Counted from the first letter of the stretch, positions 6,612 to 15,044 are shown. The stretch is DNA of 18,819 nt from JAXGPP01 sp964436865 (GCA_964436865.1 CAYTFK010000115.1:1-18819); one strand, 5' to 3'. The notes: generated by a model not told the origin, from the sequence alone. Numbers and translations are program-made.

Positions 6612-7742
6612 ATGCGTTCTTGCCGCTCCTTCCGCATTCTGGCCGCCTTGACGTTCGCGATCGCGATCCTGGTTAGCCCAGCTTCTCATCCGACGCTTGC
6701 CGCCGAAACGTCGCCCGCCGAGGAATACCGCGCGTATCAACGGGCGGTCGACCGCGCGGCGAGCTATCTGGCGCAGGCCCAAGGGGCCGACGGGGCGTTC
6801 ACCGTTCCGGGCGTGACTTCGGTCGTCACCACTGGACTGCTGCGGAACGGCCGCAGCGTCGATGATCCGCTTGTGGCTCGCAGCCTGAAGTACCTCGAAG
6901 GCATGGTTCAGCCGAATGGCGGAGTCTATCAACCGGATTCGCTATACCGCAACTATGAGACTTGCCTGGCGATGCTCTGCTTCACCGAGGCCAATCGCGA
7001 TGGCCGTTACGACAAGCTGCTGAAGAACGCCGACCGGTTCATCAAGCAGGAACAATGGGACGAGTCGGAAGGGCACGACCGCAGCAGCATGTACTACGGT
7101 GGCGCCGGCTACGGCAGGCACGAGCGGCCCGATCTGTCGAATACCCAGTTTCTGATCGAAGCCCTCAAGGCCGCAGGGAATGGACCGGACGATGAGGCGA
7201 TGCAGAAGGCACTCGTGTTCGTGTCGCGATGCCAGAATCTGGAGACCGAACACAATACGACCGACTTCGCGCGCGTGAATCCCGATGGCGGCTTCTATTA
7301 CACGATTGCGGCCGGGGGAAGCAGCATGGCCGGCGAGACTCCCGAGGGAGGCCTGCGGAGCTACGGGTCGATGACCTATGCAGGCCTGAAGAGCATGATC
7401 TATGCCGGCGTGGGGCCGGACGATCCGCGGGTCAAGGCGGCCTTCAACTGGATCCGCAGACACTACGATCTGGAAACTAATCCGGGCATGGCGGACAATG
7501 GGCTGTATTACTACTACCACACATTCGCCAAGGCCCTCAACGCGATGGGCGTCGACCAGGTCGAGGACGCCGAGGGCGTGAAACACGACTGGCGGCGCGA
7601 GCTGCGCCAGGAACTGCTGAGCCGGCAACGGCCCGATGGCTCGTGGGTCAACGAGAACCCGCGTTGGATGGAGGGCGAGCCAAGCCTGGTAACGGGTTAC
7701 GCGCTCTTGGCCCTGTCCTACTGCCGGCCCGCAGAGAAGTAA
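6612..7742 (+). CDS. exported prenyltransferase/squalene-oxidase-repeat (alpha/alpha-barrel) protein
   Basis: A 376-residue protein with a Sec signal peptide (basic MRSCRSFR, hydrophobic ILAALTFAIAILV, likely cleavage after TLAA near residue 31). The mature part has the repeat build of the squalene cyclase/prenyltransferase-fold superfamily. Pairs of helices are punctuated by short turn motifs rich in Gly, Asn and aromatics: QGADGAFTVPG, QPNGGVYQPD, NPDGGFYYT and RPDGSWVNENPRW. The segment GSMTYAGLKSMIYAGV is highly typical of the planctomycete branch of this family. The cyclase DxDD motif is not present, so terpene cyclisation is unlikely. Such exported forms are usually annotated only by fold, and substrate and role are unknown. 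The next gene on the same strand, 88 bp away, is another exported repeat protein and may be co-transcribed. Confidence 0.85.
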   Translation: MRSCRSFRILAALTFAIAILVSPASHPTLAAETSPAEEYRAYQRAVDRAASYLAQAQGADGAFTVPGVTSVVTTGLLRNGRSVDDPLVARSLKYLEGMVQPNGGVYQPDSLYRNYETCLAMLCFTEANRDGRYDKLLKNADRFIKQEQWDESEGHDRSSMYYGGAGYGRHERPDLSNTQFLIEALKAAGNGPDDEAMQKALVFVSRCQNLETEHNTTDFARVNPDGGFYYTIAAGGSSMAGETPEGGLRSYGSMTYAGLKSMIYAGVGPDDPRVKAAFNWIRRHYDLETNPGMADNGLYYYYHTFAKALNAMGVDQVEDAEGVKHDWRRELRQELLSRQRPDGSWVNENPRWMEGEPSLVTGYALLALSYCRPAEK

Positions 7743-7830
7743 ACCGGCGACAGCCGATGCGCGGCCGACGAGGCGTCGAGGACGGCGGTCCGGCCCCGCC
7801 AGGTTCTTCCATCGATGGAGCCAGAAGATC

Positions 7831-9288
7831 ATGACGCGCTGGCGTACCGGGTTGGTCATCGGCTGTCTGGTGTTCGGCGTCCCGGTCGCGGCTCTGGCCC
7901 AGTCGCCGGTCAATCGGCGGCATACCGAGACGCTGTTGGGTCCGTTTCCGCCTGAGGTGTACGACTCGGCGCGGATCAGTCCCGACGGACGGCACCTGGC
8001 ATACGTGGGAAAGGTCGAAAACGGCCAGGCCGTGATGCTCGACGGCTCGCGGCAGCCGGTTTATGACGGCGTGGACGCACTGGAGTTCAGCCCGAACAGC
8101 CGCCGGTTGGCCTACGCGGCCCGGCGAGGCCAGTCCTGGTACCTGGTCGTCGACGGCCGCGAGCAAGGGCCGTATCGTCGCGTCGGTCCGCCGGTTTTCA
8201 GTCCAGACAGCCAACATGTGGCCTGCGTGGTGCTGCTGGAGGATGATCGTCGCGCCGTTGTCGTCGATGGCCAGGCCGGTTCGCCCTGTGATCTGGTCTT
8301 CGAAGGCGTGCTCGCCTTCAGCCCTGACAGCCGGCGGCTGGTATACGGCATGCAAAGGCAGGGCCAATGGTCGGTGGTCGAAGCCCCCGTTCCGGAAGCG
8401 GTCTCTTCCCAGGGCGATCAACCGGCCGGCGCCGGTGCCACGCCGCCAAGCGCGGAAGAAACGACTCCGCGCGAGTACGGGCCGTACGATTTCATCGGCT
8501 CGGCCACGGGCATTCAGTTCAGCCCGGACGGTGCACGCCTGGCGTTTGCCGCGCTAGTGAACGGGAAATGGTCTGTGGTGTTGAACGGTGAAACAGAGGC
8601 GACTTTCGACAACCTTGGCAGCCTCGCTTTCAGCCCGGATGGCCAGCGGCTGGCCTACGCAGCGCAATCCGCGGGAAAATGGCAATTGGTCGTCGATGGC
8701 AAACCGCAGAAAGCGTACGGTTCGATCGCCGATGAATCGATCACCTGGAGTCCGAGCGGCGGTCGACTGGCCTACGTGGCCCAGGCGGGCAAGAGTTGGC
8801 TGCTGGTCGTCGACGGCAAGGAAGGCAAACCCTACGACGACATCGGGGAGATCAAGTTCAGCCGCGACGGTCGATCGCTGGCTTACGTGGCAAAATCGGG
8901 CGCGGGGGAAATGGTGGTACTGAACGGCCACGAGGAACGCCCGTTCGATCGTATCGGCAGCGGTACCCTGGAGTTCAGCCCCGGCGGCAAACTGGCCTAC
9001 ATCGCCAATACAGGAAACGTCTCCTTCGCCGTCGTGGACGGCAAGCGCAAGCCGCGCTATGACCTGGTGGGCTATCTGACCTTCACACCCGACGGCAGCC
9101 GAACGGTGTACATCGCCGTGAGAGGCAACGAAGCGTTCACCGTTGTCGACGACCGTGAGGCCGCCCACCGCTATGAAGGCGTATGGAACGTCCGCGGGCG
9201 GAAGCTTCTCTTCGACACGCGAAGACGCTTCCACTACATGGCGGTCAAAGACGGCAGCATGTACCTGGTGGAAGAGGAGATCGATTGA
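7831..9288 (+). CDS. exported WD40-like (PD40/TolB-type) beta-propeller protein
   Basis: A 485-residue protein with a signal peptide (MTRWRTGLVIGCLVFGVPVAALAQ, likely cleaved after ALAQ) and then about ten tandem repeats of roughly 37-45 residues, plus a partial one. Each repeat follows a pattern like FSPDGxRLAYVAxxxGxW, then VVxDGKxxxPYDxIG. This is the PD40/TolB-type propeller blade with the repeated SPDG turn. The first complete blade begins near ARISPDG and the last full one near LTFTPDG. The fourth blade carries a low-complexity insertion of about 30 residues (VPEAVSSQGDQPAGAGATPP and onward). No catalytic domain is attached, so a binding or scaffolding role outside the cytoplasm is inferred. 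The gene follows the prenyltransferase-fold gene by 88 bp and precedes a dehydrogenase gene by 31 bp. Confidence 0.87.
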   Translation: MTRWRTGLVIGCLVFGVPVAALAQSPVNRRHTETLLGPFPPEVYDSARISPDGRHLAYVGKVENGQAVMLDGSRQPVYDGVDALEFSPNSRRLAYAARRGQSWYLVVDGREQGPYRRVGPPVFSPDSQHVACVVLLEDDRRAVVVDGQAGSPCDLVFEGVLAFSPDSRRLVYGMQRQGQWSVVEAPVPEAVSSQGDQPAGAGATPPSAEETTPREYGPYDFIGSATGIQFSPDGARLAFAALVNGKWSVVLNGETEATFDNLGSLAFSPDGQRLAYAAQSAGKWQLVVDGKPQKAYGSIADESITWSPSGGRLAYVAQAGKSWLLVVDGKEGKPYDDIGEIKFSRDGRSLAYVAKSGAGEMVVLNGHEERPFDRIGSGTLEFSPGGKLAYIANTGNVSFAVVDGKRKPRYDLVGYLTFTPDGSRTVYIAVRGNEAFTVVDDREAAHRYEGVWNVRGRKLLFDTRRRFHYMAVKDGSMYLVEEEID

Positions 9289-9319
9289 AGATTGAACTCA
9301 GCCGGAGGTCAACGGTTCG

Positions 9320-10372
9320 ATGCGCGTCGCCAAGTTCACGGCACTGAGGCAGATCGAGATCGTCGAGGAATCTGAACCGAGCATCGAGCAGCCCGACCAG
9401 GTGCTCGTGCGAATCGACCGCGTAGGCGTTTGCGGATCGGATGTGCACTACTACCTCGAAGGGCGGATCGGCAACCAGGTCGTGCACTATCCGGCAGACC
9501 TCGGCCACGAGTGCGCGGGGACGATCGAGAAGACGGGCGAGAACGTAGTGGCACTCTGCCCGGGAGATCGGGTGGCGATCGATCCGGCCCTCGTTTGCGG
9601 CGTCTGCGATCAGTGTCTCGCCGGGCGGGCAAACACGTGCCGGCGGCTGCAATTCATGGGCTGCCCGGGCGAAGCGCCGGGAGCGGTGGCCGAATACCGG
9701 GTGCTACCGGCCCGGAATTGTTTCCGCATCCCCGACTCGATGTCGCTCGACGAGGCGACCATCGTGGAGCCGCTCACGATCGGCTACCACACGCTCCGGC
9801 TGGGCGGGCTGCAGGCGGGAGCGAAGGCAGCGATTTTCGGGGCGGGCCCGATCGGGCTCAGCACACTCCTGCTGGCGAGGCCTTGGGCGGGTGGGCCGGT
9901 TACCACCTATGTCACCGACCTGCTCGACGAGCGGCTGACGGTAGCGCGGCGCTGCGGAGCCGATTGGACGGGCAATCCGCGCCGAGATGACGTCGTCGCG
10001 ACCATTCTCCGCGAAGAACCGTGCGGCGTCGACGTCGTGTTCGAGTGCTCAGGCGATCCGGAGTGCCTCGACCAGGCGATGCATCTGCTTGCCCCCGGCG
10101 GCATCCTGGTCCTGGTGGGCATCCCGGCGGCCGAGACGGTCGCCTTCGATCCCCACGTCATGCGGCGGAAGGAACTGACGTTCAAGAATGTCCGCCGGCA
10201 GAACGATTGCACGGCCGCTGTGCTCGAGTGCATGGGAAAAGACGGGTTCGACCCCAGCCCGTTGCTGACGCATCGGTTTCCGCTGCCGCAGATCCACGAG
10301 GCATTTGAACTGGTCGCCGGCTACCGTGACGGCGTGATCAAGGCGGTGATCGACATCTCGGGGGCCGACTGA
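9320..10372 (+). CDS. zinc-dependent medium-chain alcohol/polyol dehydrogenase (sorbitol dehydrogenase-like)
   Basis: A 350-residue cytosolic medium-chain dehydrogenase that would oxidise a polyol or secondary alcohol with NAD(P)+. Catalytic zinc ligands are visible: C38 in VGVCGSD, H63-E64 in LGHE, and E150 in VEPLTIGYH. The structural zinc loop has the four-cysteine spacing C93-C96-C99-C107. The nucleotide-binding fold opens with GAGPIG (174-179). The overall length and the GSDVHYYLEGRIG stretch match the sorbitol/xylitol dehydrogenase group. The gene starts 31 bp after the propeller gene and is separated by 295 bp from the sugar-transport operon downstream. A role in processing the imported sugar is plausible from context, but the substrate is unproven. 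The residues after GAGPIG that set coenzyme preference do not allow a firm NAD versus NADP call here. Confidence 0.93.
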   Translation: MRVAKFTALRQIEIVEESEPSIEQPDQVLVRIDRVGVCGSDVHYYLEGRIGNQVVHYPADLGHECAGTIEKTGENVVALCPGDRVAIDPALVCGVCDQCLAGRANTCRRLQFMGCPGEAPGAVAEYRVLPARNCFRIPDSMSLDEATIVEPLTIGYHTLRLGGLQAGAKAAIFGAGPIGLSTLLLARPWAGGPVTTYVTDLLDERLTVARRCGADWTGNPRRDDVVATILREEPCGVDVVFECSGDPECLDQAMHLLAPGGILVLVGIPAAETVAFDPHVMRRKELTFKNVRRQNDCTAAVLECMGKDGFDPSPLLTHRFPLPQIHEAFELVAGYRDGVIKAVIDISGAD

Positions 10373-10569
10373 CGCGCGTGGACTCGCCCAGAACCACGTC
10401 AAGCGATCCCGCCGCTGCGTGATCGGCGGCATCATCGGAACGAGCGGGTGCCGGGACGCGAGGCTTTCAAGCCGGCATTCTCCGGTCGCAGCGTCTCGAG
10501 CGACGCAACCGGAGCAGTTGAAGTCCCCGTCCCTGGCGCGCGCCCCCCTGCCCTGCCCCGTCGCCGTGC

Positions 10570-10598
10570 TTGAGGCCTGCGGCACGCGCCGGTATGTT
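10570..10598 (+). promoter_or_regulatory. candidate sigma70-type promoter of the sugar-transport operon
   Basis: TTGAGG (10570-10575) and TATGTT (10593-10598) match -35 and -10 consensus at four of six positions each, with an ideal 17-bp spacer. They lie 69 bp before the ATG of the binding-protein gene in the 295-bp spacer 10373-10667, which contains no gene that I can support. Confidence 0.4.
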
Positions 10599-10667
10599 AT
10601 GGGTGGTTGAATCTGGGGATCGGATCGGTCGGCCGGCACCGAAGCGCATTATCGAAGGAAAGCGACG

Positions 10668-11636
10668 ATGAGACTGGTTGGCTTGATTGCGGCTGTGCTC
10701 GCTCTGTTCATCTCGGGTTGCGAGTCGCAGCGGGCGGACGGGCCGGCGGGATCCGCCGGCGGCCCGAGCGAAGCGGCGGCAGTGATTGGGGTCTCGGTGC
10801 TCACCTTCGCCAACCCTTTCTTTCACGAGATTGCCGCCGCGGTAACCGAGGAGGCCGCCACGCACGGCTACAGCGTGATCGTGGCCGACGGCGAGAACGA
10901 TCCGGTGAAGCAGGATCAGCAGGTCGACGATTTCATCACCAAGCAGGTCGACGCGATCATCCTCTGTCCCTGCGACTCACGGGCGGTGGGAGCATCGATC
11001 GTGAAAGCCAACCGGGCGGGCATCCCGGTCTTTACGGCCGACATCGCGTCGCTGGCCGACCAGGGCGAGGTCGTCTGCCATGTTGCCACCGACAACTACG
11101 GCGGCGGAAAGGCAGCGGCTGAGGCGGTCATCGAAGCCATCGGCGGAAAGGGAAAAGTCGCTGTGATCGATTTTCCGATGGTCGAATCGGTGATCCAGCG
11201 AACGACCGGATTCCACGAGGTGGTCGACAAGTTGCCGGAGATCAACGTCGCGGCCACGCTGCCCGGAGGGGGCGAAAAGCGGCAATCGTCGGAGGCCGCC
11301 GAGGACATCCTGCAAACGCATCCGGATCTGAATGCGTTTTTCTGCATCAATGATCCTTCGGCGCTCGGCGTGATCACTGCCGTGGAGAAGGCGGGCAAGT
11401 CGGCGCAGATCAAGATCATCGGCTTCGACGCCCAGCCTGAAGCGCGGCGGGCTGTTGCGGAAGGGCGACTCTATGCAACGATCGTCCAATATCCCGACAA
11501 GATCGGGCGAACCGTCGCCGACGCCGTCCACAAGCATCTTACCGGCCAGGAAGTCGAGGCGGAAATCCTGATTCCGGTATCGATCTATCGAAAAACCGAT
11601 GCCGACAACGATCCGACATTGAAGTCGGGCGGTTGA
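10668..11636 (+). CDS. sugar ABC transporter substrate-binding lipoprotein (RbsB-like, type 1 periplasmic binding protein)
   Basis: A 322-residue lipoprotein that would capture a sugar outside the inner membrane and deliver it to the permease downstream. A lipoprotein signal with lipobox LFISGC puts the lipidated cysteine at C18. A Gly/Ala/Ser-rich linker of about 20 residues follows, then the periplasmic-binding fold of the RbsB/PF13407 group: LTFANPFFHEI, the block DPVKQDQQVDDFITKQVDAI, the hinge-region GIPVFTAD, and FDAQPEARRAV before the C-terminal lobe. The ATG at 10668 has AAGGAAA about 6 nt upstream. The permease gene follows after 83 bp. The nature of the sugar cannot be told from sequence; ribose, xylose, galactose or inositol are all possible for this family. 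Confidence 0.92.
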   Translation: MRLVGLIAAVLALFISGCESQRADGPAGSAGGPSEAAAVIGVSVLTFANPFFHEIAAAVTEEAATHGYSVIVADGENDPVKQDQQVDDFITKQVDAIILCPCDSRAVGASIVKANRAGIPVFTADIASLADQGEVVCHVATDNYGGGKAAAEAVIEAIGGKGKVAVIDFPMVESVIQRTTGFHEVVDKLPEINVAATLPGGGEKRQSSEAAEDILQTHPDLNAFFCINDPSALGVITAVEKAGKSAQIKIIGFDAQPEARRAVAEGRLYATIVQYPDKIGRTVADAVHKHLTGQEVEAEILIPVSIYRKTDADNDPTLKSGG

Positions 11637-11719
11637 CGGCCCAGAGCCATGCGGAGAAGCATATCGCCCGTCGTTCATCGGAGTTCCGAGCCACGCCCTT
11701 CCTGACGCCTTGACGCCGC

Positions 11720-13060
11720 ATGTTCCGCCGGCTTCGCACCGCCCTGCCCTCCCGCGTGTTCTCCGAGTACGGCATGCTTGGCGTGCTGCTGTTGCTCTGC
11801 GCGGCGTGCACGGTGGGCACGATCCAGCAGCGGCAACCGCGCGGCCAGCAGGCAGCGGAGATCGTCGCTCGGCAGATCCGCCGCGAGGCCCGGCCCAGCA
11901 CCCACGTGGTGATTGTGGCCGAGGACGAGGTCTATGTCAGGTCGCTTGCCCGGTTGCTCGAGCAAGAAGGCCTGACGAACATCGACACGCTCGCCGGCAA
12001 CATGCGCCAGATGCGCCGCGGCCTCGAAGCGATCATTGCCCGGGGAGAGGTTCCGGACGTTCTGGCTACCACGCGCGCGACCCGATTGATGGTCGACGAT
12101 GTGCGGCGGAGCACGCCGGCGATCAGCGGAGCGCCGGTGTATTTCGCCGAGAGCTATTGGTGGCCCACCTTTCTCACCCGGAGCAATCTGCTCAATGTCG
12201 CCAACCGCAATGTGGTGATCGGGGTGATCGCCGTCGGTATGACCATGGTCATCATTACGGGGGGCATCGACCTGTCGGTGGGACGGCTGGTCGCACTATC
12301 GGCAGTGGTCGCCGCGAAGCTGATCGTGGCGTGGGGCGGCGGCAGCGCCTCGGCCGCAGCGATGCTGACGGCCAGCCTGGCAGCGATTGGCCTGTGCGGC
12401 CTGATCGGCGGGATGGCGGGCTTCGCGATCACGCGGTTCAAGATTCCGCCGTTCATCGCCACGCTGGCCGTAATGTGGGTGGCCGACGGCGTCGCGTTTA
12501 TCCTTTCGGGCGGCAAGTCGATTTCCGACGTTCCCACGTCCTACGATTGGCTGGGCATGGGCAAAACGGTGGGGTCGATTCCGAACACGCTGGTGTTGAT
12601 GGCGATCGTCTACGTCCTCGGCCACGGGGTCATGTCGCGCACCCGGTTGGGACGGCACATCTACGCCATCGGCGGCAACCGCCAGGCGGCGAAGCTCTCT
12701 GGAATCCGCGTCAACCGAGTGCTGATGCTGGTCTATACCATTTCGGCCGCCGGCGCCGGCCTGGGGGGCGTGATGCTGGCTTCGCAGTTCCGCAGCGGCG
12801 TGGCCAACTACGGGGCGATGTACGAACTGAAGGCGATTGCCGCGGTCGTGGTCGGCGGCACCAGCCTGGCAGGCGGCGAGGGAAAGATCCTCGGCACGCT
12901 GATCGGGGTGTTGATCATCGCGGTGGTGCAGAATGCCATGAATCTGCTCGAAATCGGCAGCTACGCCCAGAACGTCGTGCTGGGGCTGATCGTGCTCACG
13001 GTGGTGCTTCTCGACACCGTAAAGCGGCACGGTTGGCGGAGGCTGTGGCAGCCAGAGTAG
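11720..13060 (+). CDS. RbsC-type sugar ABC permease with extra periplasmic insert
   Basis: A 446-residue inner-membrane permease of the BPD_transp_2/RbsC family, which usually has about 320-350 residues. Family hallmarks are GMTMVIITGGIDLSVGRLVA (173-192), the cytoplasmic EAA-like coupling region LGRHIYAIGGNRQAAKLSGI and the late VVGGTSLAGGEGKILGTLIG. The excess length lies between the first helix (about 17-35) and the usual FLTRSNLLNVANR segment (151-163). Residues about 36-148 form an inserted, mostly soluble segment with alternating strand and helix character (HVVIVAEDE, VRSLARLLEQEG, NIDTLAG, RRGLEAIIARG). By topology this faces the periplasm. The binding-protein gene lies upstream and a UroD-superfamily gene 67 bp downstream. 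No ATP-binding subunit is encoded nearby. Confidence 0.92.
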   Translation: MFRRLRTALPSRVFSEYGMLGVLLLLCAACTVGTIQQRQPRGQQAAEIVARQIRREARPSTHVVIVAEDEVYVRSLARLLEQEGLTNIDTLAGNMRQMRRGLEAIIARGEVPDVLATTRATRLMVDDVRRSTPAISGAPVYFAESYWWPTFLTRSNLLNVANRNVVIGVIAVGMTMVIITGGIDLSVGRLVALSAVVAAKLIVAWGGGSASAAAMLTASLAAIGLCGLIGGMAGFAITRFKIPPFIATLAVMWVADGVAFILSGGKSISDVPTSYDWLGMGKTVGSIPNTLVLMAIVYVLGHGVMSRTRLGRHIYAIGGNRQAAKLSGIRVNRVLMLVYTISAAGAGLGGVMLASQFRSGVANYGAMYELKAIAAVVVGGTSLAGGEGKILGTLIGVLIIAVVQNAMNLLEIGSYAQNVVLGLIVLTVVLLDTVKRHGWRRLWQPE

Positions 13061-13127
13061 GGCGGGAAGTGCCAATGACCGATGGCGGAGAACTGAAGCG
13101 AGTTCCACGCATGAAGGACGCTTTGCC

Positions 13128-14363
13128 ATGACGCCGCGCGAGCGAGTTTTGTCGGCTCTCAATCACCGCGAACCGGACCGCGTGCCGATCGACTTTGGCG
13201 GACATCGCTCGTCGGGCATCGCCGCCATCGCCTACGCGCGACTCCGCCGGGCCCTCGAACTGGAGGAGCGTCCGATCCGGGTGTACGACCCGATCCAGCA
13301 GTTGGCAATCATCGACGAAGATGTGCTGGACCGGTTCGGCGTCGACACGATCGAGTTGGGACGCGGGTTTGCGATTGAAGACGAGCACTGGTCGGACTGG
13401 GTGCTGCCCGACGGCACGCCGTGCCAGATGCCCGTCTGGAGCGCGCCCGAGCGGCAAGAAGGCCAGTGGGTGCTGCGATCGCCCAGCGGCCGAGTCGTCG
13501 GCCGCATGCCCGACGGAGCGATCTACTTCGAACAGTGCTACTGGCCGTTTCTGGAGCAGGACGACTTCAGCGATCTGCCGGCCTCGATGGCCGATACGAT
13601 GTGGTGTGGTGTGCGCAGCCCGCCTGGGCCGATCGTTGCCGGCCTCGACGGCGACCGGCGGTTCGTCGAGGGGGCCAGGCGACTCCGCGAACGAACCGAC
13701 CGGGCGATCATCGGCCTGTTCGGCGGCAACTTGCTGGAGACGGGCCAGTTCCTCTACCGCAACGACAACTTCCTTATGCTCCTGGCCGGCAACCCGCAGC
13801 GGGCGCACGAGTTTCTCGAACGGCTGGTCGAGATCCACCTCGCCAACCTGGAGAAATTCCTCGGACTGGTCGGTCCGTATATCGACATCATCATGTTTGG
13901 CGACGACTTGGGGATGCAGAACGGGCCACAGATGTCGCCGGCGATGTACCGCGAGTTCTTCAAACCGCGCCATGCGCGGATGTGGCAGCGCGCCAAGCAG
14001 TTGGCCGACGTGAAGGTACAACTCCACTGCTGCGGCGGCGTGCGACCGCTGCTGGCCGACTTGATCGACGCGGGACTCGATGCAATCAATCCGGTGCAGG
14101 TTTCGTGCAAAGGGATGCAGGCCCGTGAGCTCAAGGCCGAGTTTGGCGATCGCCTGACGTTCTGGGGAGGCGGTTGCGACACGCGATTCATCCTCGCCCA
14201 CGCCCGGCCGGCCGAGATACGGGAGCATGTACGAGAACAGATTTCGACGCTCAAGCCGGGCGGAGGGTTCGTCTTTCAGCAGGTGCACAACGTGCTGGCC
14301 GACGTGCCTCCCGAAAACGTGATCGCCATGCTGGATGCGGCGAAGGAGTTCGGAAGCTACTGA
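13128..14363 (+). CDS. UroD-superfamily protein with MtaA/CmuA-type zinc motif (possible methyltransferase)
   Basis: A 411-residue cytosolic TIM-barrel protein of the uroporphyrinogen decarboxylase superfamily. True UroD makes coproporphyrinogen III, but members such as MtaA, MtbA and CmuA are zinc-dependent corrinoid methyltransferases with the motif H-x-C...C. Here the motif is visible as H300-C301-C302-G and C350 in WGGGCDTR. The start TPRERVLSALNHREPDRVP and the end GGGFVFQQVHNVLADVPPEN are typical of the family. The middle contains FGDDLGMQNGPQMSP, a conserved active-site loop. A methyl-transfer reaction is therefore more likely than porphyrin decarboxylation, but the methyl donor and acceptor are unknown and no corrinoid-binding protein is encoded in the window. 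The gene lies in the sugar-transport operon, 67 bp after the permease and 62 bp before a flavodoxin. Confidence 0.87.
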   Translation: MTPRERVLSALNHREPDRVPIDFGGHRSSGIAAIAYARLRRALELEERPIRVYDPIQQLAIIDEDVLDRFGVDTIELGRGFAIEDEHWSDWVLPDGTPCQMPVWSAPERQEGQWVLRSPSGRVVGRMPDGAIYFEQCYWPFLEQDDFSDLPASMADTMWCGVRSPPGPIVAGLDGDRRFVEGARRLRERTDRAIIGLFGGNLLETGQFLYRNDNFLMLLAGNPQRAHEFLERLVEIHLANLEKFLGLVGPYIDIIMFGDDLGMQNGPQMSPAMYREFFKPRHARMWQRAKQLADVKVQLHCCGGVRPLLADLIDAGLDAINPVQVSCKGMQARELKAEFGDRLTFWGGGCDTRFILAHARPAEIREHVREQISTLKPGGGFVFQQVHNVLADVPPENVIAMLDAAKEFGSY

Positions 14364-14425
14364 AGTTGGCAACCGGGCGACGATCCTCGTCGGCTTCAAC
14401 CGTTCCCTGAAGAAGAGACGCAGTC

Positions 14426-14983
14426 ATGGGCAAGATCCTGATCCTGTACGACTCGGCGACCGGCAACACGGCGAAGATGGCACAGTTGGTTGCCGAGGGA
14501 GCGGAAGCGATCGCGTGTATGGAGATCCGGCTCCGCAATGTCGACTCGGCCACGCCGGACGATGTGTACTGGTGCGACGGGCTGGCTGTGGGAAGCCCGA
14601 CCAACATGGGCATCCTGTCGTGGAAGATGAAACGCTTCTGGGACGAAGCGATGCTCCACCATTGGATGAAGGTCGACGGAAAGATCGCTTGCGCGTTCTC
14701 CTCGTCGGGCGGCTGGGGTGGAGGGAATGAGCTGGCCTGCCAATCGATTCTCACCGTGCTGATGAACTTCGGCTTCCTGGTCTTTGGCGTGACCGACTAC
14801 GCCGCCAGGCTGACAACGCTCCACTACGGTGCGGTGGCAGCTCGCGAGCCGCGCGAGGAGGCAACCCAGGCCGCCTGCCGCAAGCTCGGCCAACGGTTGG
14901 CGGAGTGGGTGGCCGTCTATGTCGACCGCCGCTCGGAAGAGCACCCGCTCGGTAAAACGGAAGGCCGGATGGGGCCGGCCTGA
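14426..14983 (+). CDS. flavodoxin-family protein (WrbA-like)
   Basis: A 185-residue cytosolic FMN protein. The phosphate-binding loop is near the N-terminus in LILYDSATGNTAKMAQLV (S10 to T15). The second FMN contact is GSPTNMGILSWKMKRFWDE (56-74), which resembles the WrbA/NADPH-dependent FMN reductase type more than short-chain flavodoxins. The third loop is FSSSGGWGGGNE (91-102). It would carry electrons for a redox partner or reduce quinones. As the last gene of the transport operon, next to an MtaA-like protein, it could serve as reductant for a corrinoid methyltransferase system, but this is inference from position only. The C-terminal 15 residues are charged and variable. Two hairpins overlap and follow the stop codon. 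Confidence 0.9.
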   Translation: MGKILILYDSATGNTAKMAQLVAEGAEAIACMEIRLRNVDSATPDDVYWCDGLAVGSPTNMGILSWKMKRFWDEAMLHHWMKVDGKIACAFSSSGGWGGGNELACQSILTVLMNFGFLVFGVTDYAARLTTLHYGAVAAREPREEATQAACRKLGQRLAEWVAVYVDRRSEEHPLGKTEGRMGPA

Positions 14984-14998
14984 TCGCCATGCGGCGAT
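14962..14998 (+). terminator. tandem hairpins at the end of the transport operon
   Basis: AGGCCGG-ATGGGG-CCGGCCT (14962-14981) and ATCGCC-ATGC-GGCGAT (14983-14998) are two perfect short stems in a row. They span the flavodoxin stop codon and lead into the 61-bp spacer before the convergent fusion gene. No T-run follows, so this is not a standard intrinsic terminator, but it could stop transcription from one or both sides or protect the 3' end. Confidence 0.4.
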
Positions 14999-15044
14999 AC
15001 AGTATGCACGGCTTCGCGCGGCGGCGAGGTCGTGATCCGGCCCC

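Noticed and set aside
11710..13131. A frame slightly longer than the RbsC-type permease gene on the same strand
   Set aside because: Its product is a hydrophilic Arg/Gly-rich sequence with no domain, while the overlapping frame 11720-13060 encodes a clear permease.
12996..14399. A long open frame antisense to the UroD-superfamily gene, and similar long antisense frames opposite the RicT-type, prenyltransferase-fold and FetB genes
   Set aside because: They arise from the strong G/C bias at third codon positions of the real genes. Their translations are Arg/His/Pro-rich without recognisable domains, and the opposite strand shows clear family motifs.
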